DNA from: Ensifer adhaerens
Lineage (GTDB): Bacteria > Pseudomonadota > Alphaproteobacteria > Rhizobiales > Rhizobiaceae
Direction: 5' to 3'
DNA length: 64,000 nucleotides
NCBI RefSeq assembly: GCF_002940685.1
Contig: NZ_PNFP01000028.1
Span: forward strand, 1 to 64,000
This document shows positions 28,426-36,996 of the stretch, piece after piece. A program made the position numbers and the translations under genes. How positions within the stretch are numbered: the first letter of the stretch is position 1; each line of letters opens with the position of its first letter. The notes below the pieces were generated by a model. The model had not been told where the DNA came from and made no database searches. It saw only the letters and a list, made by a program, of their open reading frames with translations.

Positions 28426-31400
28426 TCAGACGCTTAGGCGTCCCAGCGTCTCGTCGAGCGCGTTGAGGAAATAGTCACAATCCTCGACGCTGAAGGGTGC
28501 CGGCGGCTTCACCTTGAGCACATTGTGGTGCGGCCCCTCGCTGCTCAAGAGAATGCGGTGCTTCCGCTTCATCTCGGCGATGACGAAATCGAGCTCGCGC
28601 GCGGCCGGCTCCAGGGTCTCTCGATCCCGCACCAATTCGATGCCGTTGAAGAGGCCATGGCCTCTGACATCGCCGATGATCGCGTGCTTTTGGGCAAGCG
28701 CCCGCGCCCCGTCCATCAGCCTGTCGCCGACGACGCGGCAATGGTGCATCAGCCGCTCATCGCGGATGACGTCGAGCACCGCCAGGCCGATCTCGGCCGA
28801 GACCGGATTACCGCCGAAGGTGTTGAAGTATTCCATGCCATTGGCGAACGAGGCGGCAATCGCCTCCGTCGTGACGACGGCCGCCATCGGGTGGCCGTTG
28901 CCGATCGGCTTGCCCATGGTGACGATGTCGGGAACGACACCCTGCAACTCATGCGCCCACATGTGGCTGCCGACGCGGCCGAAGCCCACCTGCACTTCGT
29001 CGGCAAGGCAGAGGCCGCCTGCGGCGCGCACATGGGCATAGGCCTCACGCAGATAGCCTTCCGGCAGCGACAGCTGACCGCCGGTGCCGAGAATGCCTTC
29101 GCTGAAGAACAGCGCCGGGCGACGGCCGTCGGCGGCAAGCGCTGCCACCTGGTTGCGCACGTCCTCGGCATATTTCCGGCCCGCATCCGCATCGTCATAG
29201 CGATAGCGCCCACGATAGAGATCCGGCATTTCCGAGACCTTCACATGCGCCGCCTGGCCCTCGCCGCCCTTGCCGGCGAACTTGTAGGGGCTGACGTCGA
29301 TCAGGCTCGACAGATGGCCGTGATAGGCATGGTCGACGGTGATGATGTCGCGGTTGCCGGTATAGGCGCGCGCCAGGCGGATCGCGAGATCGTTCGCCTC
29401 GCTGCCGGAATTGACGAAGAAGCAGATGTTCAGCGGATCCGGGAACTGCGCGGCAAGCCTGCGGGAATATTCGACCAGCGAATCGTGCAGGTAGCGCGAA
29501 TTGGTGTTCAGCCGCTGCATCTGCGTCTGCGCCGCCTTGACGACGCGCGGGTGGCAATGGCCGACGTGGCAGACATTGTTGACCATGTCGAGCCAGCGCG
29601 TGCCGTCCTCGTCGATCAGATGCGCGCCCTCGCCGCCGACGATCTTCAAGGGGGTGGCGCTATAGGCAATGCTCAGCGACCGGCCGATGCGACGATGGCG
29701 CTCGCGCACCAGAAAGGCTTTGTCGCGCGGCACAATCACCGAGACCGGGACCGACAGCCCAAGCACGACGCTCGGGTCCGGGCTCACCTCGCGCCAGACC
29801 TGCCACTGGTCGCGCACGCCGACACCATGCATTTGGCCGCCAAGACCGAGATGATCGGTGACGACCTGGAAATGCAGATGCGGCGCCCAGTTGCCATTTT
29901 CGTTTGCGGAACCGAAGGCGGCGAAAACCTCGCCCTTGGCAATCGCCTGCCCCGCGGAAAGCTTCGCGACGCTGTCGCGCGAGAGATGACCGTAGAGCGT
30001 CCAGAAACGCGCACCGCCGTCGATCTCGTGTTCGAGAAGCACGGTTGGGCCGAACCCGTAGGCGACGGCGTCGTCGTGAATGAAGGCGACCTTGCCGGCA
30101 AAAGGTGCGGACACCGGCTCGCCGGCCGGGGCAAAAATGTCGACGCCGAGATGCACCGAGCGCCGAGCGCCCGCCGTCTCGTAGGCATCACCCTGATAGA
30201 TCCCGCGGTCCTCGCCATAAAGACCGACGCCGAAGGCCGCGCCCTCGCGGCCGACCTGCGCCATGATGCGGACTTCGGCTTCCGCCGCATCGAGGCTTGC
30301 CCACTGCGCGGCCTCCGGCCCGGTGGCCGAGAAATCGAACACCGTCACTTTCGGCTTGTCGACCGATGGACGAACGATCGGCGTGAAGTCATGCGCGTTC
30401 TTTTCAAGCCAGCGCACGACGGCGGCCGCATGCGGGATCGGCGCCAGACCGCAGGCGTCGCGGATGCGCGCGATGGCGATCGAATGGTTCTCGCCCTGCA
30501 GACGGTTCAACTCGCGCCAGACATCCTCCTGGCTGACGAGCAGATAGGTATTCTCAGGGTTTTCGCGGATCTGCTTTGCCGCCATGCACATGCTGACGGC
30601 GTAGCGGGTCATGACAAGATCGAAAACCAGTTCGACTTCCGTTTCGCTCAAGCAATTGACCTGGTGGTAGGCGCCGGCAAGGGCGGCAATCGTGCCGACC
30701 GGATCAGCCGAGCCGATCAGCGCATAGGCCGAAGCGACGGCGATTTCGATCACCCTGAAGGTTTCGACCATGTCGCCGAAATCGAGAAGGCCGCTGACCG
30801 TACCGTCCTTGTCGAGCAGCACGTTGTAGTCGTTGGCGTCGTTGTGAATGACCTGCATCGGGCAGGTCGTCAGGCGCGGCAGGACCGTCGAGGCGAAATG
30901 GTCGAGGATCGCGCCGACCGCCGCATGCTTGTCGGCACCATCGATCAGCTCGACATGCTTTCGATGCATGTCGGCGCGGCCGATGTCCCAAGCGTAGAGC
31001 CGCTTGGCACCGGCATGGGAGAAGTCCTCCAGACTGCGGTCGAGGCCGGCAAGCAACCGGCCGAGGCTTTCGGCACTCGCCGCCTCGCGCAGCGGCGCCT
31101 TGGCCCAGGTGTCGCCGGGCAGCCAGGACAGGAGCCGCGCCGTCCGCGAGCCGCGGAGCTCGATCTTGCTGGTAGCGCCGCCTGAGCGAGCGCGAAACGC
31201 CCGCGAGATCGGCAGAGCCGGTGCCTTGGCAGAGAGGTGTTCGAGCACCGCCATCTGCATGTCGAGTTCGTCCGCATCGCCGGCAGCATGCAGCTTCAGC
31301 AGGTACTCCTGGCCATCGGCAGCGGTGACGCGATAGTTGAGATCGTGCTCGCCCGGCAGCGGCGCGAGGTTCGCCTCGATGCCGTAGGTCTCCGTGAGCC

Positions 31401-31452
31401 AGGCGCGGATCGTCGCCAGTTCCCGCTCGGTTCTCAAATCTGTCTCTGCCAT
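28426..31452 (-). CDS. Fusion protein: APH-type kinase, M23 peptidase domain, class III PLP aminotransferase/phospholyase
   Basis: 1008 residues in three domains. Residues about 20-340 are an aminoglycoside-phosphotransferase/choline-kinase fold, with the catalytic VIHNDANDYNVLL near 201 and DFGD near 224. Residues about 420-560 form an M23/LytM-like domain that keeps all zinc ligands (HLGVD at 434-438 and HLHF at 525-528). From about 580 to the end is a class III aminotransferase fold, with GSEAND near 683, DEVQVGFGR near 818 and the PLP lysine in MGKPIGNG near 848. There is no signal peptide. Animal hydroxylysine kinase and phosphohydroxylysine/phosphoethanolamine phospholyases belong to the same two families, so phosphorylation of an amino-alcohol followed by elimination is the best inference. 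Start at 31452 has AGGG upstream. Confidence 0.88.
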   Translation of the reverse strand: MAETDLRTERELATIRAWLTETYGIEANLAPLPGEHDLNYRVTAADGQEYLLKLHAAGDADELDMQMAVLEHLSAKAPALPISRAFRARSGGATSKIELRGSRTARLLSWLPGDTWAKAPLREAASAESLGRLLAGLDRSLEDFSHAGAKRLYAWDIGRADMHRKHVELIDGADKHAAVGAILDHFASTVLPRLTTCPMQVIHNDANDYNVLLDKDGTVSGLLDFGDMVETFRVIEIAVASAYALIGSADPVGTIAALAGAYHQVNCLSETEVELVFDLVMTRYAVSMCMAAKQIRENPENTYLLVSQEDVWRELNRLQGENHSIAIARIRDACGLAPIPHAAAVVRWLEKNAHDFTPIVRPSVDKPKVTVFDFSATGPEAAQWASLDAAEAEVRIMAQVGREGAAFGVGLYGEDRGIYQGDAYETAGARRSVHLGVDIFAPAGEPVSAPFAGKVAFIHDDAVAYGFGPTVLLEHEIDGGARFWTLYGHLSRDSVAKLSAGQAIAKGEVFAAFGSANENGNWAPHLHFQVVTDHLGLGGQMHGVGVRDQWQVWREVSPDPSVVLGLSVPVSVIVPRDKAFLVRERHRRIGRSLSIAYSATPLKIVGGEGAHLIDEDGTRWLDMVNNVCHVGHCHPRVVKAAQTQMQRLNTNSRYLHDSLVEYSRRLAAQFPDPLNICFFVNSGSEANDLAIRLARAYTGNRDIITVDHAYHGHLSSLIDVSPYKFAGKGGEGQAAHVKVSEMPDLYRGRYRYDDADAGRKYAEDVRNQVAALAADGRRPALFFSEGILGTGGQLSLPEGYLREAYAHVRAAGGLCLADEVQVGFGRVGSHMWAHELQGVVPDIVTMGKPIGNGHPMAAVVTTEAIAASFANGMEYFNTFGGNPVSAEIGLAVLDVIRDERLMHHCRVVGDRLMDGARALAQKHAIIGDVRGHGLFNGIELVRDRETLEPAARELDFVIAEMKRKHRILLSSEGPHHNVLKVKPPAPFSVEDCDYFLNALDETLGRLSV

Positions 31453-31465
31453 TTTCCCTGTCCTG

Positions 31466-32158
31466 TCACCACGAAACCCGCTGCCCGTCATAGGCGCGAA
31501 AACTGCCGCTAGCGGCCAAATCTGCCTTGTCGATGATCGCCTTCAGCCCGGCCGCACTCGCCGCCACCGAAATGACGGCGTCGCTGCCGCCCATGTCCGT
31601 CTGCACCCAGCCGGGGTGCAGCGAGACGACGGAAATCCCGTCGCCCTTCAGATCCTGCGCGAGCTTGACCGTCGCCATGTTCAGCGCCGCCTTCGAGCAA
31701 CGATAGGCATAATCGCCGTCGTCGTCGTCGAGCGTGCCTTCGGCCAGCGACCCCGCCCTGCTGCTGATATTGGCGACGACCCGACGTTTGCCGTCCTTAA
31801 GGTTGGCAAGAAGCGCCCGCGTCAGCAGAAGCGGCGCGAGCGCATTGACGCGCATCACCTGGAGAAAGTCGTCTGCCTCAAGCGTCGCCAGACCGCCCGT
31901 GTCGCCGCGCACGGCCGCGTTGTTGATCAGCACATCGATCGCAACACCCCGGAGCGACCGCCCCAAGGCGTCGATCGATGCGGGATCGGCAACGTCCAGC
32001 GTCAGCCGATCTGTCGCATCTTCGACCGGAACAGCTGCCCGCTGGCAGGCGATCACCCGCCAGCCGTCTTCGGCATAGAGCCGCGCGAGTCCCGCGCCGA
32101 GCCCGCGGGAGGCCCCCGTGATCAGGACCGTCGGTCGCCTAGCGGTGCTTGATGTCAT
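31466..32158 (-). CDS. Short-chain dehydrogenase/reductase
   Basis: 230 residues. The cofactor turn TGASRGLG is near residues 14-21, NNAAV is in the middle and the catalytic YAYRCSK carries the YxxxK pair. It overlaps the upstream permease gene by 20 bp and is followed 13 bp later by the fusion gene. In this operon it could oxidise or reduce the aldehyde or semialdehyde released by the PLP enzyme, but SDR specificity cannot be read from motifs. Cytoplasmic, NAD(P)-dependent. Confidence 0.9.
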   Translation of the reverse strand: MTSSTARRPTVLITGASRGLGAGLARLYAEDGWRVIACQRAAVPVEDATDRLTLDVADPASIDALGRSLRGVAIDVLINNAAVRGDTGGLATLEADDFLQVMRVNALAPLLLTRALLANLKDGKRRVVANISSRAGSLAEGTLDDDDGDYAYRCSKAALNMATVKLAQDLKGDGISVVSLHPGWVQTDMGGSDAVISVAASAAGLKAIIDKADLAASGSFRAYDGQRVSW

Positions 32159-33794
32159 ATTTCCGCTCGACCATGTTGACGAGGCTTGCCGCGGCCAACG
32201 TCAGGAAGATGTAGAAGATCGCCGCCGAGTTATAGGGCGCAAACGGCAGGAAGCTTGCCGACTGGAACTCGCGCATCCGCTGGGTGATGTCGCGGATCGA
32301 GAGGATCGACAGAAGCGAGGTGTCTTTCAGGATCGCGATCAGTTCGTTGCCGAGTGGCGGAATGATGATGCGGAAGGCCTGCGGCAGGACGACGAGGCGT
32401 GCCGTCTGCCAGCGGTTGAGGCCGATGCTGCGCGCCGCCTCGACCTGGCCGACGGGAATGGCGTTGATGCCCGAGCGGAAGATTTCGGCAAGATAGGCCG
32501 AATAGGCGAGCGCCATGGCGACGATACCGCGCATCAGGTTCGGCGGATCGAGCACGCCTTGTGTTGCGTCCTTCAGCGCCCCGCTCAAGGGCAGGCCGAC
32601 ATAGAGCACGATCACCAGCATCGGAATGCCTCGGATCGTATCGACGATGAATTCCGAGCCGATCGCCAGCGGATGACGCTGGTGCAGGTAGCCGCCGAAG
32701 GTCAGCAGGCCAAGGATGATCGCAAGCACGGCGACGGTAATGCCGGCGGCGCGATCGCGGTCGTTGAGCGCCTCGGTCTTCCAGAGAACCGGCATGTCGG
32801 CGGGCGCGGCAGCGGCCGGCAACAGCGCCGCCGAAACCCCCTCACCCTTGGCGATCGAGGCCAGCGCCTCCTTGGGCCCGACGAAGGTGCGCACCGGCGT
32901 TTCCGTCTGCGGCGCGCCGTCATACTGGCCGAAACGCACCGCGCTAATCAGGCCCGCCGGCGTGTTGGTGATGATGCCGACCTTGCCGTCGAGCGTGCCG
33001 GCGAGCACATAGGTGTCGCGCGGCTGCATGAGGAACCAGCCGGCAGCAAGGGCGAGCACCAGGGTGGCGATCGCGAAGTAGAGGCTGGTCCGGACCGTCG
33101 AGTGCAGCTGCAGCAACCCGACCCAGACAAGCCCCATGAGCGCCGCGAGGATATAGGCGGCGATCGCCGCGCGAATGGTGGTGGCGACCCCGGCTGCAAA
33201 GGCGATATGGGCGAAGAAGAAAACGAAGACCAGACCCGTACCGTTGATGAGACCGATGATCCAGCGGGCGATGCGCCTCGTCTTTCCGTCGGGAGCGGCA
33301 TCGGAACGGCTGCTCAGGAAATGAAGCCCGAGGCCGACAAGCGTGATGGCCAGATAGGCGGGAAACAGCCAGGCCTCGACGCCCTGCACCATCAGATCCG
33401 CAGCCTCGGTCAATTGCCGTGGCGTCACGCCCTTGACGATCAGCGTCGACTTGAACGGGTCGACACCGTTGGCGACGACGGACGTGATGAAGGGATGGAT
33501 ATTGTGACCGATGACGAGAACAGCGGCCGCGCCGAGATTGAGGAGCGCCGCGACGTTGGCGAGCCGCGGACGCGGCGCCTTGGCGCGCGAGAACACGAGC
33601 ACCGCGATGCCCGATGCAAAGGCGATCGCCAGCGCCAGAAAGCCGGGCACGAAAGCGGACGAGCCGTTCTCGACGCCGAGGATCGCCCGCAGCGAGCGCT
33701 GATAGTCGCCGGAGGAAATGAAGAGATAGATGATGAAGGGCAGCGCGGTCAGGATGATCAGATTGCTCGGACGCACGCTTCTCAGGAACGACAT
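32139..33794 (-). CDS. Oversized amino-acid-type ABC transporter permease with extra membrane domain
   Basis: 551 residues, about twice the usual length. The C-terminal 200 residues are a HisM/GlnP-type permease with the EAA loop GQVEAARSIGLNRWQTARLV. Before it are about seven added hydrophobic segments (such as FVPGFLALAIAFASGIAVLVF-like stretches) and then a roughly 90-residue soluble stretch. That stretch (VGIITNTPAG, VRTFVGPKEALASIAKGEG) looks like part of a binding-protein lobe placed between the membrane parts. The start is supported by GGAGGAATG. No ATPase gene lies in the operon, so the importer must borrow one. Confidence 0.88.
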   Translation of the reverse strand: MSFLRSVRPSNLIILTALPFIIYLFISSGDYQRSLRAILGVENGSSAFVPGFLALAIAFASGIAVLVFSRAKAPRPRLANVAALLNLGAAAVLVIGHNIHPFITSVVANGVDPFKSTLIVKGVTPRQLTEAADLMVQGVEAWLFPAYLAITLVGLGLHFLSSRSDAAPDGKTRRIARWIIGLINGTGLVFVFFFAHIAFAAGVATTIRAAIAAYILAALMGLVWVGLLQLHSTVRTSLYFAIATLVLALAAGWFLMQPRDTYVLAGTLDGKVGIITNTPAGLISAVRFGQYDGAPQTETPVRTFVGPKEALASIAKGEGVSAALLPAAAAPADMPVLWKTEALNDRDRAAGITVAVLAIILGLLTFGGYLHQRHPLAIGSEFIVDTIRGIPMLVIVLYVGLPLSGALKDATQGVLDPPNLMRGIVAMALAYSAYLAEIFRSGINAIPVGQVEAARSIGLNRWQTARLVVLPQAFRIIIPPLGNELIAILKDTSLLSILSIRDITQRMREFQSASFLPFAPYNSAAIFYIFLTLAAASLVNMVERKYDIKHR

Positions 33795-33827
33795 TCATTC
33801 CTCCGGGGGCATAGTAGACGGACGGAA

Positions 33828-33855
33828 GACCCGGAACGCGGGCGCGCTCCGGGTC
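33828..33855 (-). terminator. Hairpin between binding-protein and permease genes
   Basis: GACCCGGA (33828-33835) pairs with TCCGGGTC (33848-33855) around a 12-nt GC-rich loop, in the gap between the binding-protein gene and the large permease gene. Such intercistronic hairpins often raise the ratio of binding protein to permease by partial termination or RNA protection. Confidence 0.5.
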
Positions 33856-33873
33856 CGGATCGGCAGGATGAGC

Positions 33874-34620
33874 CTACTTGAGGCCCCAGTACTTGTTGAT
33901 CAGCTGGTCGAGCGTGCCGTCGTCCTTGATCATCTTCAGGCCTTCGTTGAAGGCCGCGACGTTTTCGTCGCCCTTGCGGAAGACGAGACCGAGCGGATCG
34001 GATTCGAGGTCCTTGATGGCAACGACAAGCTCGCCGGCAAACTCGCGCTCGTAGGCGGCGGCGTTGGCGCCGTTGATGACGACGCCGTCGACGTCCTTGT
34101 TCTTCAGCGCGATGATCGCGGCGCTGAACGTGTCGTAAGCGGCAACGTTCTCCTTGCCGACGACGCTCTCGGCGACCTGGGCATCGGTGGTGTTCGCCTG
34201 GGCGGAGAGCTTTCTGCCGGCGTCCTTGAAGGCTTCGAGCGTGATGCCCTGGTCGTCAGCGCGCATCAGCACGGCCTGGCTGTTGACGATGTAGGGATCG
34301 GAGAAGTCCATCGCCTTCTTGCGCTCCTCGGTGATCGAGACGCCGGAGGCAACGAGATCGAAGCTGCCCTGGTCGAGCGCGGCGAAGATGCCGTCCCACC
34401 CCGTCGTGATGAACTCCGCCTGGCAGTTGATCTTGGCGCAGACCGCATTGACGACATCGACGTCGAAGCCGACGACCTGTCCGGTTGCCGGGTCGATGCT
34501 CTCCATCGGCGGCGAGGTCGTGTCGGAGCCGACCTTCAACAGCTTGCCGCCGAGGTCGGCGGCATGGGACACGCTCGAAGCAAGGGCTGCAACAGCCAGG
34601 GCAATCATCAGTTTTTTCAT
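33874..34620 (-). CDS. Amino-acid-type ABC transporter substrate-binding protein (family 3)
   Basis: 248 residues. The signal MKKLMIALAVAALASSVSHA is cleaved after residue 20. The mature part shows the family 3 pattern KLLKVGSDTTSPPMESID, VVGFDVDVVNAVCAKI and FDLVASGVSITEERKKAMDF. GGAGGAGAACC precedes the ATG. It is periplasmic and should present a polar amino acid or related amine to the large permease encoded next. It is the first structural gene after the lacI gene of the operon. Confidence 0.94.
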   Translation of the reverse strand: MKKLMIALAVAALASSVSHAADLGGKLLKVGSDTTSPPMESIDPATGQVVGFDVDVVNAVCAKINCQAEFITTGWDGIFAALDQGSFDLVASGVSITEERKKAMDFSDPYIVNSQAVLMRADDQGITLEAFKDAGRKLSAQANTTDAQVAESVVGKENVAAYDTFSAAIIALKNKDVDGVVINGANAAAYEREFAGELVVAIKDLESDPLGLVFRKGDENVAAFNEGLKMIKDDGTLDQLINKYWGLK

Positions 34621-34640
34621 GGTTCTCCTCCTTTTGATGA

Positions 34641-35714
34641 TTAATTTTGTGTCAGGCGGCCGCCGAGATTGTCGGGCTGGCGCGCGATCAGAGTCGGCCT
34701 GAAGACCTGCCTGAGCGCCTTGGGGTCCTCCCCCTCCATGCGGCGCAGCAGGAACTGTCCGAGGGTGCGGCCAAGCACCTCGATCGGCTGGTAGAAGGTG
34801 GTAATCGGCGGCGTGAAATAGGCGCTGACATTGATGTCGTCATAGGCGATGACGTCGACGTCGACACCGACCTGCCGCCCGAGGCTGCCAAGCCCCGAGA
34901 GCACGCCGAGCGTGGTGGATTCGTTGATGCAGACGAAGGCGGTTGGGGCGTCGTCCCGTTGCAGGAAGTCGATCACCGTCTGCCGGCCGAAATGGGTCGA
35001 GAGATCGCCCTCGGCGATCAGGTCCATCGGCGCATCGAGACCCGCCTCGCGAAACGCGCGGACGAAACCGTCGATCCTGTCGAGCGCATAGGAAAGCCGC
35101 CGTTCCGGATTGACGAGCGCGATCCGCCGGTGGCCGCCGGCGACCAGCCGCGCGGTCGCCGCATGCGCCGCCCATTCGTTGTCGATGTCGACATGGGCAT
35201 AGTCCAGTTCCTTGCGGCAGCGCCCCATCGAAACGAAGGGGAAATGCTCGGCGACGAGCAGGTCGATGCGCGGGTCCTCGGCAAGAATGCCGGAGAAGAT
35301 CAGGCCATCGGCAAGCCCCTGGTCGACGATGCGTCGCGCCGCGTCCGCGCCGTCGGCGGCGTCGCGGATCACATGCACGGACATGCGGTAGTCCGTGCCT
35401 TCGAGCGCCTGACTGATGCCGCTCAGGGTCTGGGTGTATTCGACGCCGTCCCATTCGTAGTCGCGCGCCGCGGTCACCGGCATCAGCACGGCGGCCTGAA
35501 AGCTCTTGCCGGTGCGAAGCGCCATGCCGCGCGCGTTCGCCTGATAGCCGACTTCACGCGCCGCCTTGTAGATGATGTCTCGAGTCGCAGGCGCGACCAC
35601 CGGAGATTCGCGCAAGGCCTTCGAGATCGTGGCGATGGAATAGCCCGTCATCTCGGCCAGGGTCTTGATCGTCGGCGTCGGCGCGCGCCGGGCCCTGTGC
35701 ATCTCAGTCGCCAT
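34641..35714 (-). CDS. LacI-family transcriptional regulator of the kinase/PLP-enzyme operon
   Basis: 357 residues. The DNA-binding part PTIKTLAEMTGYSIATISKAL is followed by a periplasmic-binding-like effector domain. It is paralogous to the LacI protein at 21277-22329. GGGAGGGTGC precedes the ATG. It is the first gene of the operon, lying 52 bp from a pair of AAACGTTT operators, so it is probably autoregulated and controls the transporter, SDR and fusion enzyme. A LacI regulator with an amino-acid-type importer is unusual, since LacI proteins mostly sense sugars. Confidence 0.93.
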   Translation of the reverse strand: MATEMHRARRAPTPTIKTLAEMTGYSIATISKALRESPVVAPATRDIIYKAAREVGYQANARGMALRTGKSFQAAVLMPVTAARDYEWDGVEYTQTLSGISQALEGTDYRMSVHVIRDAADGADAARRIVDQGLADGLIFSGILAEDPRIDLLVAEHFPFVSMGRCRKELDYAHVDIDNEWAAHAATARLVAGGHRRIALVNPERRLSYALDRIDGFVRAFREAGLDAPMDLIAEGDLSTHFGRQTVIDFLQRDDAPTAFVCINESTTLGVLSGLGSLGRQVGVDVDVIAYDDINVSAYFTPPITTFYQPIEVLGRTLGQFLLRRMEGEDPKALRQVFRPTLIARQPDNLGGRLTQN

Positions 35715-35765
35715 GCACCCTCCCAGGCTCGCAGCTTCTCCTGAACACAGAGGTAGCAGCCAATA

Positions 35766-35802
35766 AAAACGTTTTCAAGAAAAATAAAAACGTTTTTATT
35801 TT
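35766..35802. promoter_or_regulatory. Paired LacI-type operators (21-bp spacing) upstream of lacI
   Basis: AAAACGTTTT at 35766-35775 (centre 35770.5) and a perfect 22-bp palindrome at 35781-35802 (centre 35791.5, core AAAAACGTTTTT) are spaced 21 bp. The arrangement matches that at 28291-28325. The site lies upstream of the second lacI gene and is probably its operator. Confidence 0.78.
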
Positions 35803-35903
35803 GGGCGAAGCGTACGCGGAAGAACGCGATTGCCACGCGCGGCGCAGGGCCATGAGGCCCGAGAGAAGGGTAAGAAATTCAACGGCTGGGCGATGCAGCC
35901 AGC

Positions 35904-36659
35904 TCAGTGAGCGGTGTAGGCACCGTCGACGAGATGAACGCTCCCGGTGATGAAACTCGCCTGCTCCGACAACAGGAAACAGATCAGAGCAGCGACCTCC
36001 TCAGGCGTACCGAGGCGACCCATGGGCTGCAGAGACATGATGCGCCTGCTTCTTGCCGCGTCCGCATTCTCCGCCGAGAGCGGCGTATCGATCCAACCGG
36101 GCGCCACGGCATTGATGCGAATTCCCGTTCGGGCATACTCGATTGCAGCAGACTTCGTCAGCCCAACCACCGCATGCTTGGCGGCCGTATAGGCGGCGGC
36201 GGCCGGCAGAGCGACAGAACCCAAGATGGAAGACGTGTTGACGATGGCGCCCCCACCCTGGGCCGCCATGGCTGCGATCTCGTACTTCATGCAGTAAAAG
36301 ACGCCGTGCAGGTTCACATTCATCAATGCGTGCCAGCCATCGAGCGGATAGTCGGCGGTCGCCTTGCGGACGCCGTCGACGCCGGCATTGTTGACCGCCA
36401 GATGCAGACCGCCGCAGGTCCGCACGGCGAAGGTCACCAACTTTTCCACGGCGGCGGCGTCAGAAACATCGACGACCACGTCATGGGCCCTGCCACCGTT
36501 CGAGCGAATCTCTGCAACGACCCGACGCGCCGCTTCAGCGTCAACGTCGGCAGCCACCACTTCTGCCCCCTCGGCAGCGATCTGCCGACACACGGCTTTG
36601 CCAATTCCCGAACCCGCACCGGTCACGAGCGCTACCTTGCCAGCGAAGCCTAAATTCAT
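35904..36659 (-). CDS. Short-chain dehydrogenase/reductase (glucose/3-oxoacyl reductase type)
   Basis: 251 residues, classical SDR. TGAGSGIG is near residue 14, NNAGVDG near 92, the catalytic serine in NTSSILGS and the YTAAKHA tyrosine-lysine pair near 157-161. The acidic residue at the end of the second strand (AADVDAE) favours NAD over NADP. It stands alone on the minus strand, separated from lacI by the operator region, so it is not clearly part of the neighbouring operon. The specific substrate is unknown. Confidence 0.9.
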   Translation of the reverse strand: MNLGFAGKVALVTGAGSGIGKAVCRQIAAEGAEVVAADVDAEAARRVVAEIRSNGGRAHDVVVDVSDAAAVEKLVTFAVRTCGGLHLAVNNAGVDGVRKATADYPLDGWHALMNVNLHGVFYCMKYEIAAMAAQGGGAIVNTSSILGSVALPAAAAYTAAKHAVVGLTKSAAIEYARTGIRINAVAPGWIDTPLSAENADAARSRRIMSLQPMGRLGTPEEVAALICFLLSEQASFITGSVHLVDGAYTAH

Positions 36660-36996
36660 GCTGCCATTCCTAATTTACGCGTTTCGACTATTCGGGCACG
36701 CACGACATCGCAAGACATTTCATCAAATGCAACGTCAGGGCTTCACCTTCCATCCCTCTGCCGCAACAACACACAGGAATCGCAAGAATTCCTGCCTGGA
36801 ATCATGCGCCGCGCCCAGAACCCGCCCCCGGTTATACAATCCTTTCCATGCATTTCCCCGGTACAAGGCCCCACAAACTTGCGGCGCCATTTGCCTATCC
36901 TGTCGCCAAGCCCAGATTGATTTATTGGAACTTGGCCGAAGAGCATTGTAATGCTAAAAGCGAGTCGGGGCGTACCATTTTTCTCAGCAGGTAAAG
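36660..36996. other. Intergenic region between divergent SDR and L,D-transpeptidase genes
   Basis: This 337-bp stretch is noticeably AT-richer than the coding DNA around it and must hold the promoters of the minus-strand SDR and the plus-strand transpeptidase gene. I saw no convincing small gene, inverted repeat or RNA element in it. Confidence 0.5.
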
